Shown: positions 1 through 7,755 of the stretch, piece after piece | Layout of the letters: each line of letters begins with the position of its first letter | Numbering within the stretch: the first letter of the stretch is position 1 | NCBI GenBank assembly: GCA_964511535.1 | Contig: CAZEFW010000120.1 | Location: 1 to 29,532, forward strand | Source of the DNA: CAZCFB01 sp964511535 | Lineage (GTDB): Bacteria > Myxococcota_A > Polyangia > GCA-2747355 > CAZCFB01 | Reading direction: 5' to 3' | Length of the DNA stretch: 29,532 nucleotides | Notes under the pieces: model-generated | What the model saw: the letters and a program-made list of their open reading frames with translations, nothing else | What the model was told of the DNA's origin: nothing | Database searches by the model: none | Program-made: the position numbers and the translations under genes

Positions 1-29
1 CAGATCTTAGCACAGGGGCCGCAGGCGCC

Positions 30-41
30 GGCGGTACCGCC
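30..41. repeat. 12-bp perfect palindrome upstream of the CARDB gene
   Basis: GGCGGTACCGCC reads the same on both strands and lies 55 bp before the start codon of the CARDB gene. It could be an operator, but palindromes of G and C are frequent in such GC-rich DNA. No clear -35/-10 pair is visible in the 96 bases before the gene. Confidence 0.25.
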
Positions 42-96
42 CCTCGCAGGAATGTGCTTGAATAGGTGGAGCAAAGCACCCGGCCCGGAGGTAACA

Positions 97-3000
97 ATGC
101 CACATCGCAGCATCGTCGCTGCTGCCCTGGCGCTGGCGGTCAGTCTGCCCGCCATGGCCAGCGCCCAGGACCTGAAGATCACCAGCACCGTCGCGCCACA
201 CAGCGGGGGCACAGCCCAGGCAGGCGCCCAGTTCAAGGTGCGCTACGTGGTGGCCAACACCGGCGGCAGCCCGGCGGGCTCGTTCTGGGTCTACTACTAC
301 TTCTGCCAGGCCACCACGACCCCCATCGCCAGCTGCCAGTACCTGACCCGTGATCAGGTGGGCGGCGTCCTGGCGGGGACCAGCGTCACGGTGACCAGCT
401 ACTACAGCCTCACCGTCCCGACCTCGGCGATGTACGGCAAGGGGTACGTGCGCTTCGTGGTGGACTATTTCAATAACGTCAGCGAGTCCAACGAGACCAA
501 CAACACAGCCCACGACGAGATCACCGTAACCAAGCGACCCGATCTGTACTCCTCCTGGTACACCTTCCCGCACAGCGGCAGCGTCGCCACGGTGGGTGCC
601 CTGTTCAAGGGGCGCTACCGTGTGACCAACGCGAGCAGCGGGTCCAAGCTGACCACCGACTTCGCGATGAAGTTCGACTACTGCCCCGCCAAGGGCCCCA
701 CCGGGTGCATCAACCTCGGCTCACAGAACATCACCACCGACCTCCAGAGCGGCTACTCCACCGGCTACGTGGACACGCCCCAGTTCACCATGCCCCAGGG
801 TACGCAAAACGGGACGCGCTACATCCGCATGACCATAGACTCCGGCGGCGCCGTCACAGAGCACAAGGAGGACAACAACGTCGTCTACCACGCCATCACC
901 GTCAACCAGGTGGAGTCGAACCTGAAGATCACCAGCTTCACCGCGCCCAACACGGGCGTGCCGGACAAGGCGGGCGACAAGATCACGGTGAAACACACCC
1001 TCAAGAACGACGCCATCCACGGCTTCACCACCGACTTCCGCGTCGGCTACTACTACTGCCACAAGAAGGACACGGTGAGCTGCACCTCCATCGGCTACAT
1101 GGACATCACCAAGGACTTCAAGGCGGGCGAGGCGGCCTCCTACACCAGCCCCACGCTCACGCTGCCGGGGACCCTGCGGTTCGGCGTGGGCTACGTCCGC
1201 GTATTCGTGGACTCGCTCAAGAAGGTGCTCGAGGGGGTGGCCGGCGAGAAGGACAACGACGCGTGGAGCGCGATCTCGGCCACGGTGCGGCCCGACCTGC
1301 TGCCGAGCCATGTCTACTTCCCGTACAGCGGCAGCACCGCCACCATCGGCTCCAAGTTCGTTGGGCGCTACCAGATCCGCAACTCCAGCTACACCACCCA
1401 GGCGTTCCAGCCGGTCAAGGTCACCTACCACTTCTGCCCCACCAGCACCACCGCCACGGCGTCCTGCGTCAAGCTGGGCGAGTCGACCTTCGACGCGGTC
1501 ACCAAGCCGATCAGCGCCGGCGGCTACAGCGGCTACCTGTACACCAGCGCGCTGACCATCCCGTCCAGCGCGCGCAACGGCACGCGCTACATCCGGATCA
1601 CCGTGGACGCCGCCAACGCCGTGACCGAAAGCAACGAGACCAACAACATCTACAACGCCTCCATCAAGGTCTCGCTGGTGAAGTCGGACCTGAAGTGGGC
1701 CTCGGTGACGGTGCCCGCCAGCGGCAGCACCAAGCAGGCGGGCTCCCAGTTCACCGTGGACTACACCCTGACCAACGCGTCGAAGAACGGCTTCGACACG
1801 GACTTCCAGGTGCGCTTCTTCTACTGCCCGGCGGCCGGCACGCCCCTGGCCACCTGCACCTACATCACCGCCACCAACATCGTGGCCTCCTTCGACCCGA
1901 ACCAGTCGCGCAGCTTCACCAGCAACAAGATGAGCATGCCCACCTCCTCCATGTACGGCGCCGGCTACATCCGGCTCGTGGCCGACTACAACGACAGCAT
2001 CCCCGAGAGCAACGAGCAGAACAACGTGCACGAGGGCAAGATCAACGTCACCACGCGGCCCGACCTGTACATCTACTACCTGACCGCGCCGTCCAGCGGC
2101 TCCACCAAGGGCCCGGGCTCCAAGTTCACGGTCAAGTACCGCGTCTACAACAACAACTACACGAGCCGCCTCGAGCAGGACTTCGAGGTGTTCTTCTACT
2201 ACTGCCAGACCAAGGACAGCTCCGCCTGCACCTACCTCGGCGCCCAGAAGATCACCACCAACATGAGCACCGGGCAGCACGCCGGGGACCGCACCTCGCC
2301 CACGCTGGTGCTGCCCAAGGGGGCCAAGATCGGCACCCGCTACATCCGCCTGTTCGTGGACGCCAAGGACGTCGTCACCGAGAACCTGGAGACCAACAAC
2401 AACCGCTACGATGCCATCACGGTCACCCAGCAGCAGGTGGACCTGTCGGTGGTCTCCACCACGGCGCCGGCCACCGGCGACACCACCGCGGCGGGCTCCA
2501 AGTTCACCGTCAAGTGCGCGGTGCGCGCCTTGGGCGCGCCCCTGGCCAAGGGGTTCTCCATCAACTACTTCTACTGCTCGGCCCAGAACACCACCTCCTG
2601 CACCCAGCTGGGCAGCTCCTCGGTGACCTACCTGTTCAAGGCAGGAGAGACCAAGGAGTTCTCCAGCCCGCAGCTCACCATGCCCAAGGACGTGGTGCAG
2701 GGCGGCGGCTACCTGCGCTACCAGATCGACGCCGGCAACACGGTGGACGAGTCGGACGAGACCAACAACAACGCCTACGACAGCATCACGGTGAACACCG
2801 GCCCGGACCTGTCGGTGCTGGCGGCCAAGGTGCCCCTGGCGGGCACCATCGCCCCGGGCAAGAGCTTCACCGCCCAGTACACCATCCAGAACGGCGCGGG
2901 CACCTCCGCCGTGGTCAAGCCGTTCACCGTGAGCCACTACCACTGCACCGCGGTGGCCTCGTCGGGTTGCACCCTGCTGGGCACCACCACGGTGAACCAG

Positions 3001-3921
3001 AAGCTCATCAGCGGCGCCAGCCACACCGTCACCACGGCGTCCCTCACCATGCCCGGCACCATCAAGCCGGGGGCGGGGCATATCCGCGCCTGGCTCGACA
3101 GCAAGAACGACATCACCGAGTCCAACGAGAACAACAACGAGCGCTACGACGCGGTGAGCATCGGCGGCGGGGACCCGGACCTCATCGTCTCGCTGCTGAA
3201 GGCCACGGTCACCAACCAGACCGTGGAGTACCAGGTGGTGGTGTGCAACCAGGGCGACGCCACCAAGGCCACCATCGATCTCGAGCTGTACTACAACCGC
3301 TCCGGCGCGCCTGGCTGCGCCGACGGCGCGGACCACAAGTGGGCCATCAGCGGCGGGCTGACCAAGAGCTCCTGCGCCAGCCGCACCCACAAGCGCGTCA
3401 ACGTCAAGGCAGGGGCCTACCTCGGCTGGGCCCGGGTGGACGCCGACTGCGCCATCAAGGAGAAGGACGAGAAGAACAACAACAAGTCCATCGGCTATGT
3501 CATCGCCGCCATCCCGGATATCGGCGTGGACATGGGGCCGGACATGGGGCCCGACCTGGGCATGGACGCCGGGCCAGGCGACGGCCTGGGCGACGGCCTG
3601 GACGGCCTGGGTGACGGCCTGGGCGACGGCCTGGGCGACGGCCTGGGCGACGGAACCGGCGACGCCGAGGCGGGGGCCGTGGAGGCCGGCAGCCCGGACC
3701 TGGCGACGCCCGACCAGGCGGCGCCCGACCTCAAGGGCAGCGTCGACATGGCCTCCAAGGCCGAGGCCGGGGCCGGGGCGGACGGGGCGGTGATCAAGCC
3801 GCCGCCGTCGGAGGAGGGGTGCGACTGCAGCGCGGGCGCGGGGGGTGGTTCCACGGGCGCGGGCTGGCTGCTCTTCGCCCTGCTGTTCACTGTCGTCCGC
3901 CGCCGCCAGCGCGGCCAATAG
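97..3921 (+). CDS. Giant CARDB-repeat surface protein with MYXO-CTERM-like anchor
   Basis: This 1274-residue protein is exported and probably cell-surface anchored. The ATG at 97 was chosen because GGAGGT lies 4 bases upstream and a signal peptide follows at once (residues 1-23, cut after ASA). Nine CARDB-type immunoglobulin-like repeats begin near residues 25, 149, 275, 400, 531, 656, 782, 904 and 1028. Most end in the CARDB hallmark VDxxxxVxESNExNN. The first eight each hold a Cys pair about 10 residues apart, probably a disulfide. Even-numbered repeats open with RPDL or GPDL and odd ones do not, which suggests growth by duplication of repeat pairs. An Asp/Gly-rich linker (about 1145-1240, including a GDGL array) leads to CDCSAG, a hydrophobic helix and an RRRQR tail, the layout of MYXO-CTERM sorting signals. 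CARDB domains are known as adhesion-like extracellular modules; the ligand is unknown. Confidence 0.9.
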   Translation: MPHRSIVAAALALAVSLPAMASAQDLKITSTVAPHSGGTAQAGAQFKVRYVVANTGGSPAGSFWVYYYFCQATTTPIASCQYLTRDQVGGVLAGTSVTVTSYYSLTVPTSAMYGKGYVRFVVDYFNNVSESNETNNTAHDEITVTKRPDLYSSWYTFPHSGSVATVGALFKGRYRVTNASSGSKLTTDFAMKFDYCPAKGPTGCINLGSQNITTDLQSGYSTGYVDTPQFTMPQGTQNGTRYIRMTIDSGGAVTEHKEDNNVVYHAITVNQVESNLKITSFTAPNTGVPDKAGDKITVKHTLKNDAIHGFTTDFRVGYYYCHKKDTVSCTSIGYMDITKDFKAGEAASYTSPTLTLPGTLRFGVGYVRVFVDSLKKVLEGVAGEKDNDAWSAISATVRPDLLPSHVYFPYSGSTATIGSKFVGRYQIRNSSYTTQAFQPVKVTYHFCPTSTTATASCVKLGESTFDAVTKPISAGGYSGYLYTSALTIPSSARNGTRYIRITVDAANAVTESNETNNIYNASIKVSLVKSDLKWASVTVPASGSTKQAGSQFTVDYTLTNASKNGFDTDFQVRFFYCPAAGTPLATCTYITATNIVASFDPNQSRSFTSNKMSMPTSSMYGAGYIRLVADYNDSIPESNEQNNVHEGKINVTTRPDLYIYYLTAPSSGSTKGPGSKFTVKYRVYNNNYTSRLEQDFEVFFYYCQTKDSSACTYLGAQKITTNMSTGQHAGDRTSPTLVLPKGAKIGTRYIRLFVDAKDVVTENLETNNNRYDAITVTQQQVDLSVVSTTAPATGDTTAAGSKFTVKCAVRALGAPLAKGFSINYFYCSAQNTTSCTQLGSSSVTYLFKAGETKEFSSPQLTMPKDVVQGGGYLRYQIDAGNTVDESDETNNNAYDSITVNTGPDLSVLAAKVPLAGTIAPGKSFTAQYTIQNGAGTSAVVKPFTVSHYHCTAVASSGCTLLGTTTVNQKLISGASHTVTTASLTMPGTIKPGAGHIRAWLDSKNDITESNENNNERYDAVSIGGGDPDLIVSLLKATVTNQTVEYQVVVCNQGDATKATIDLELYYNRSGAPGCADGADHKWAISGGLTKSSCASRTHKRVNVKAGAYLGWARVDADCAIKEKDEKNNNKSIGYVIAAIPDIGVDMGPDMGPDLGMDAGPGDGLGDGLDGLGDGLGDGLGDGLGDGTGDAEAGAVEAGSPDLATPDQAAPDLKGSVDMASKAEAGAGADGAVIKPPPSEEGCDCSAGAGGGSTGAGWLLFALLFTVVRRRQRGQ
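3577..3657 (+). repeat. GDGL-encoding 12-bp tandem repeat in the CARDB gene linker
   Basis: Seven near-identical units of GGCGACGGCCTG encode Gly-Asp-Gly-Leu. One unit is shortened to 9 bp (DGL) and the last drifts to GDGT. All changes keep the reading frame. The array sits in the flexible linker before the MYXO-CTERM-like anchor and is a likely site of length variation between strains. Asp/Gly-rich runs can bind calcium, but that is only a possibility here. Confidence 0.85.
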
Positions 3922-3929
3922 GAGCCCCA

Positions 3930-5048
3930 ATGGCCAACATGGAAGCCTACAAAATGCCCTTTCTGCTGGTGAAGGGGCATGACGTGAGCGTCAAGGACAT
4001 CCTCAACCTGATGGCCAGCAACGAGGCCTCCGACCTGTACTTCAAGGTGGGCGAGCGGGTGGTGATGATCGTGGCCGAGAACATGCGCCGCCTGGATAGC
4101 GAGCACCTGCGCGAGCTGCAGCTGGAGCATATCCGCGCCTGCTTCTTCACGCCGGTGGAGATCGAGCGGTTCAACGAGCGCGGGGAGGTGGACCTGGTGC
4201 ACTCCGAGGGCAACTCCCGCTACCGCGTGCACGTGGGCACCGCCGCTGGCGGCGAGTACGTGGTCATCCGGCGCATCGTCCAGGCGATCCGCCCGCTGGC
4301 CAACGTGGGCCTGCCCGGGGTGGCGCTCAAGCACCTGCAGGAGGTGACCGGGGGGTTGATCCTGATCTCCGGCGCCACGGGGCACGGCAAGACCGTCACC
4401 GCGGTGGCTTTGTTGGACCACATCGCCCGCACCCGCGAGGCCACCATCCTGACCCTCGAGGACCCCATCGAGTTCATGTTCGAGAATCACCGCGCGCTGT
4501 TCATCCAGCGCGAGGTGGGCATGCACGTGCGCTCCTTCGCCGACGGGGTGCGCTCCGCCCTGCGGGAAAACATCGACGTGATCTTCGTGGGCGAGATGCG
4601 CGAGCCGGAGACCATCGATCAGGTGCTCAAGGCGTCGGAGATGGGGCACCTCGTGATCTCCACCATCCACGCTGACGACACCATCTCCACCCTCGGCCGC
4701 GTGATGGGATCCATGGCGGAAAAGGACCAGGCGCGCATCCGCTACACCCTCTCCGCCGGCCTCGGGGCGGTGATCTACCAGAAGCTGCTCCCCTCAACCA
4801 GGCGCGGACAGCGCGCCCTGTGCGCCGAGGTGACCTTCCCCACCGGGGCCATCCGCACCGTCATCCGCAGCGGAGACCTGAACAAGCTGGGCACCTACCT
4901 CGGCATGCCCGGCTCGGGCGTGACCTTTCAGGACCACCTCAAGGAGCTGGGCAACGAGTCCAGGATCACCAGCCAGGTGTGGGAGCGCGAGGCCGCCGAG
5001 ATCCAGGTGCGGTCCGGCTCGGTCCGCAACACCCAGGACGGCGGCTGA
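3930..5048 (+). CDS. PilT-family type IV pilus retraction-type ATPase
   Basis: This is a 372-residue secretion/twitching-motility ATPase of the PilT/VirB11-GspE superfamily, a hexameric cytoplasmic motor at the inner membrane. Visible motifs are Walker A GATGHGKT (148-155; His where PilT usually has Ser), an Asp box LEDPIEF (176-182), Walker B DVIFVGE (216-222) with the PilT-like continuation MREPETI, a His box GHLVISTIHA (239-248), and AIRTVIR (307-313), which matches the AIRNLIR retraction motif of PilT. The length is close to that of PilT (about 345-370). The ATG at 3930 was chosen for its GGAG 5 bases upstream; this Shine-Dalgarno overlaps the stop codon of the CARDB gene, so the two are probably co-transcribed. 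No pilin, PilC or other pilus gene is nearby, so it may be one of several paralogues and its exact motor role is uncertain. Confidence 0.88.
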   Translation: MANMEAYKMPFLLVKGHDVSVKDILNLMASNEASDLYFKVGERVVMIVAENMRRLDSEHLRELQLEHIRACFFTPVEIERFNERGEVDLVHSEGNSRYRVHVGTAAGGEYVVIRRIVQAIRPLANVGLPGVALKHLQEVTGGLILISGATGHGKTVTAVALLDHIARTREATILTLEDPIEFMFENHRALFIQREVGMHVRSFADGVRSALRENIDVIFVGEMREPETIDQVLKASEMGHLVISTIHADDTISTLGRVMGSMAEKDQARIRYTLSAGLGAVIYQKLLPSTRRGQRALCAEVTFPTGAIRTVIRSGDLNKLGTYLGMPGSGVTFQDHLKELGNESRITSQVWEREAAEIQVRSGSVRNTQDGG

Positions 5049-5063
5049 TCAGGGCGCCCACCC

Positions 5064-6503
5064 TCACTTGCCCACGGTGACCTTGTAGAGCTTGGACGCG
5101 GGAGGCGAGTCGAGCTGCGCCTTGAACGGCTGCTTGAGGCCGAAGGCGCGCTGCAGCAGCGGCAGGGTGAACGATGCCACCACGCCGTGTTGCTGCGCCC
5201 GGGTCACGGTGGGTTTCTGGTCCAGAAACCCGCTCCACACCTTGTGGTCTGAAAAGAGGCTGTGGTTGCCGCCCTGGACCACGACCCGCCACTTGGGCGG
5301 TTTCTGCCGCCCGTAAGCGGTGTTGTGAATGTAGCCCGGAGACTGGGAGTCCCGGGTCCCCGCCACCAGCAGGAACAGGCCCGGCACGACCTTGCCGTCG
5401 TCCACCGGCCCGAGGAACACGCTGGCCACCGTGGCCGCGGCCAGCGCCTTGTCCGCGGCCAGCACCGCCTGGATCCGGGCCGAACCCCGCGAGTGACCGA
5501 TGAACGCCACCTTGGCCCCGGCCTTCACGCCGGGCAGCCCGCCGCCTCCCCGAGCCACCTTGATCGCCGCCGCCAGGGTCGCCACCTGCGCCGGTGTGAT
5601 CTTCACGATGTCGCTGGCCTTGTAGTCCACCTTGGCGTCGGGCAGCAGCGCCAGGAACCCCCAGGTGGCCAGGTGCTGCCCCAGGAACTCGTAGTTCAGG
5701 TACCCCGCGCCGTTGCCGTGCATGAGCACCACCAGCGGGTGGGTGCCGGCCACCGGGGCGGTGCGTACCCCGCCGCACTTGGCGGGGTAGAACAGCCGCG
5801 CGGTTGTAGCCCCCTTCAGGTCCCGGTACCCCGCGCCGTGGGGCCCGGCGGCGCGGGGCGTGGTCCCTGCCGAGCCCGCCGCGGGCATGGTCCACGCCGA
5901 GCACGGCATGGGGCCGCCGGTCGGAGATTTGATCAGGACCCCGCCCGAGAGCTTCTTTCCGCCGCCGGTGGTCAACTCCAGCGCGCCGCCCACCGGCGCC
6001 GTCACCGGGACCAGCAGCCGCGTGCTGTCCAGCAGGGGCGGGTAGGGCGCCAGCGAGGTCCCTCCCACCTTCACCTTGGCGCTCACCTGAAACGCGCTGG
6101 GCCAGAACCGCGCGCCGTCCAGCACCAGCACGTCTCCCGGCGCCGCCACCATGGGGTGGAACGAAAAGAGCACGGGCGCCGGCGCCGGCCAGTCGATGCG
6201 AGTCTCACATCGCCCGTTGGCGAAGTTGCACACCTTGCCCACCTTGCATGCGTCGTGGGCCCTGCACCCGTCGAATGGCCCCTTGCCCTTGTTATGCAGG
6301 TCCGGCTTGGCGCCCCGGTCCGGACAGCACTGCCTGTCCACCCCCCGGTCTCGCCCGCGGTCCGGGCGCGGTCCATCCCCGTTGCCCCGGTCCGCCTGGC
6401 GCGTATCAGCGGCGGCGCCCACATCCCCCGCGAAGGTGGCATCCTCGCTGCACGCCCCCAGCGCCAGCAGGGCCACCACCGCTGCCCTGTACCGATTCGC
6501 CAT
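5064..6503 (-). CDS. Lipoprotein with IPT/TIG-like and alpha/beta-hydrolase (chlorophyllase/PET-hydrolase-like) domains
   Basis: The 479-residue product starts with a lipoprotein signal (LALGAC, lipidated Cys18) and an Asp/Arg/Pro-rich linker (about 20-70). A short Cys-rich stretch (59-99) follows, then an IPT/TIG-like beta-sandwich (about 105-192) and an alpha/beta-hydrolase domain (about 225-479). The hydrolase shows an oxyanion loop MHGNG (261-265), nucleophile motif GHSRG (Ser338), and likely acid Asp385 (GTRDSQS) and base His414 (GGNHSLF), so the triad looks complete. GHSRG and the general arrangement resemble chlorophyllase and PET-hydrolase/dienelactone-hydrolase relatives, which cleave esters; the substrate is unknown. 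The gene ends 15 bp from the end of the convergent PilT-like gene. It follows the small secreted protein gene by 16 bp and probably shares its transcript. No good Shine-Dalgarno is seen. Confidence 0.85.
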   Translation of the reverse strand: MANRYRAAVVALLALGACSEDATFAGDVGAAADTRQADRGNGDGPRPDRGRDRGVDRQCCPDRGAKPDLHNKGKGPFDGCRAHDACKVGKVCNFANGRCETRIDWPAPAPVLFSFHPMVAAPGDVLVLDGARFWPSAFQVSAKVKVGGTSLAPYPPLLDSTRLLVPVTAPVGGALELTTGGGKKLSGGVLIKSPTGGPMPCSAWTMPAAGSAGTTPRAAGPHGAGYRDLKGATTARLFYPAKCGGVRTAPVAGTHPLVVLMHGNGAGYLNYEFLGQHLATWGFLALLPDAKVDYKASDIVKITPAQVATLAAAIKVARGGGGLPGVKAGAKVAFIGHSRGSARIQAVLAADKALAAATVASVFLGPVDDGKVVPGLFLLVAGTRDSQSPGYIHNTAYGRQKPPKWRVVVQGGNHSLFSDHKVWSGFLDQKPTVTRAQQHGVVASFTLPLLQRAFGLKQPFKAQLDSPPASKLYKVTVGK

Positions 6504-6519
6504 GGGGCCATGGTATCAG

Positions 6520-6906
6520 CTACAGGTTCATCATCACCTCCACATCCTCGAAGGATCCGCTCACGGGGTCCTCGACCCGGATCAGGCAGCCGCTCAGATC
6601 CGCCCCCGGCCTCCATCGCACCTCGAGCTCGAATCGCTCCTGCGCGGGCCGCGCTCCGCTCCTCGCCGCTGGTGGGCCCTGCCGGCGCAAGGAGACCAGC
6701 AGGCAGCTGAAGCCGCCCACCTGCCGCGTCACCCGCACTCGCGGCAGCCGGTCCAGGCCGCCCGGCGCTGTCGCCAACACCACGCCGATCCGGACGCGTC
6801 GGTCCTGCCCCACATGGACCCGGGTGCCGGCCTCCCTCCGGTCAGGTGCGGCGCCGGTCAGCAGGAGCAGGGGCAGGCAGAGGAGCGATACGATGGTCCG
6901 CGGCAT
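6520..6906 (-). CDS. Small secreted protein of unknown function
   Basis: The protein has 128 residues. A clear signal peptide (MPRTIVSLLCLPLLLL, cut near TGAA) is followed by an Arg-rich, beta-strand-like domain ending in an acidic stretch (RVEDPVSGSFEDVEVMMNL). I recognise no family. A second in-frame ATG four codons upstream (6918) is an alternative start, and neither start has a convincing Shine-Dalgarno. The gene lies 16 bp before the hydrolase lipoprotein gene on the same strand, so the two are probably co-transcribed. It is divergent from the nuclease gene at 7070. Confidence 0.6.
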   Translation of the reverse strand: MPRTIVSLLCLPLLLLTGAAPDRREAGTRVHVGQDRRVRIGVVLATAPGGLDRLPRVRVTRQVGGFSCLLVSLRRQGPPAARSGARPAQERFELEVRWRPGADLSGCLIRVEDPVSGSFEDVEVMMNL

Positions 6907-7002
6907 GGCCGCTGGCATCTTCACGCGTCGTGCCAGCTTTCCCCGGGCCGTGATTCCGGGCACTTGAATAGAACCACGGCGCGCCCCCGTCCGATTACCG
7001 GC

Positions 7003-7023
7003 TCCGGCAGTCCGGCTGCCGGA
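7003..7023. repeat. 8-bp inverted repeat between divergent genes
   Basis: TCCGGCAG and CTGCCGGA are exact reverse complements separated by TCCGG, giving a strong potential hairpin. It lies in the 163-bp gap between the small secreted protein gene (leftward) and the nuclease gene (rightward), 47 bp before the nuclease start. As the gap is divergent, an operator or a structured leader is more likely than a terminator. Confidence 0.5.
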
Positions 7024-7069
7024 CCGCCGGTGGTACTCTGTTGCCGGGAGCACAATCACGGAGGTCCCC

Positions 7070-7750
7070 ATGCGTCACCTCGCAGTCCTGCTGTTCGTCA
7101 CTCTCTGCGCCACCCCCGCGGCCCGGGCCGGTGAGCCGTTCAAGGGCAAGGTGGTGGGCGTGGCCGATGGCGACACCATCACGGTCCTGCGCGGAAAAGA
7201 GCAGGTGCGCATCCGGCTGAACGCCGTGGACACACCGGAGAAGCGTCAGGCCTTCGGCAAGAAGGCCAAGAAGTTCACCGCCGACATGGTGGCCGGCAAG
7301 GTCGTGGAGGTGCGCCCCACCACCCAGGACCGCTACGGCCGCACAGTGGCGCGCGTGCTCGTGGGGGACTCCAGCCTGAACGAGGCGCTGGTCAAGGCGG
7401 GCTACGCCTGGTGGTACCGCAAGTACGCCCCCAAGGCGAAGAAGCTGCAGAAGCTGGAGGAAGAGGCGCGAAAGGCCCGGCGCGGGCTGTGGGCCGACAA
7501 GGCGCCGGTGGCCCCCTGGCAGTGGCGGCGCCAGCAGCGCTCCATCAAGGGCTCCACCCCTGGCGCCAGCAAGCGCAAGCAGTACCCCGCCGGCCAGGGG
7601 GAGGGCGAGCTGCACGGCAACCGCAAATCGGGCGCCCTGCACGGTCCTGGCTGCCAGCACCACGCCTGCCGCAACTGCACCGCCAAATTCAAGACGGTGG
7701 AGGCGGCGCGAAAGCTCGGCTATCGCCCCCACCGCGACTGCATCAAGTAG
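7070..7750 (+). CDS. Secreted thermonuclease-like (staphylococcal nuclease homologue) with C-terminal Cys/His ribbon
   Basis: The 226-residue exported nuclease has a signal peptide at residues 1-20 (cut after ARA). An SNase-like OB-fold domain follows (about 24-142) with the expected active-site residues: DGD (33-35), Arg49, Asp54 and Glu57 in DTPE, and Arg91 in YGR. Family members hydrolyse DNA and RNA with Ca2+. A basic linker (about 150-178) joins a C-terminal module with His191, Cys195, Cys200, Cys203 and Cys224, reading HGNRKSGALHGPGC early and ending GYRPHRDC. This resembles the zinc-binding module of Ada and the tails of some bacterial SNases, so it may bind metal or DNA. GGAGGT lies 4 bases before the ATG. 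The gene ends 5 bp from the convergent DUF5648-like gene. The call is strong for the catalytic domain and moderate for the ribbon. Confidence 0.92.
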   Translation: MRHLAVLLFVTLCATPAARAGEPFKGKVVGVADGDTITVLRGKEQVRIRLNAVDTPEKRQAFGKKAKKFTADMVAGKVVEVRPTTQDRYGRTVARVLVGDSSLNEALVKAGYAWWYRKYAPKAKKLQKLEEEARKARRGLWADKAPVAPWQWRRQQRSIKGSTPGASKRKQYPAGQGEGELHGNRKSGALHGPGCQHHACRNCTAKFKTVEAARKLGYRPHRDCIK

Positions 7751-7755
7751 CGCCC

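Noticed and set aside
705..3614. A 969-codon frame on the plus strand inside the CARDB gene
   Set aside because: Arg/His/Gln-rich composition with no recognisable fold; the CARDB frame explains the DNA.
97..3921. A CRISPR-like reading of the repeats in the CARDB, adaptor and collagen genes
   Set aside because: The repeats are coding, in frame and without unique spacers of constant length.
721..3930. A 1069-codon open frame on the minus strand opposite the CARDB gene
   Set aside because: It is rich in Gly, Ala, Val, Arg and His with no domain, signal or start context; high GC leaves frames open opposite real genes.
5262..6710. A 482-codon plus-strand frame over the hydrolase gene
   Set aside because: The opposite frame has a lipobox, full catalytic triad and domain structure, so this is a shadow.
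7031..7046. A sigma-54-like element (TGGTAC...TTGCC) before the nuclease gene
   Set aside because: GG and GC are 9 rather than 10 bases apart, and flanking bases fit poorly.
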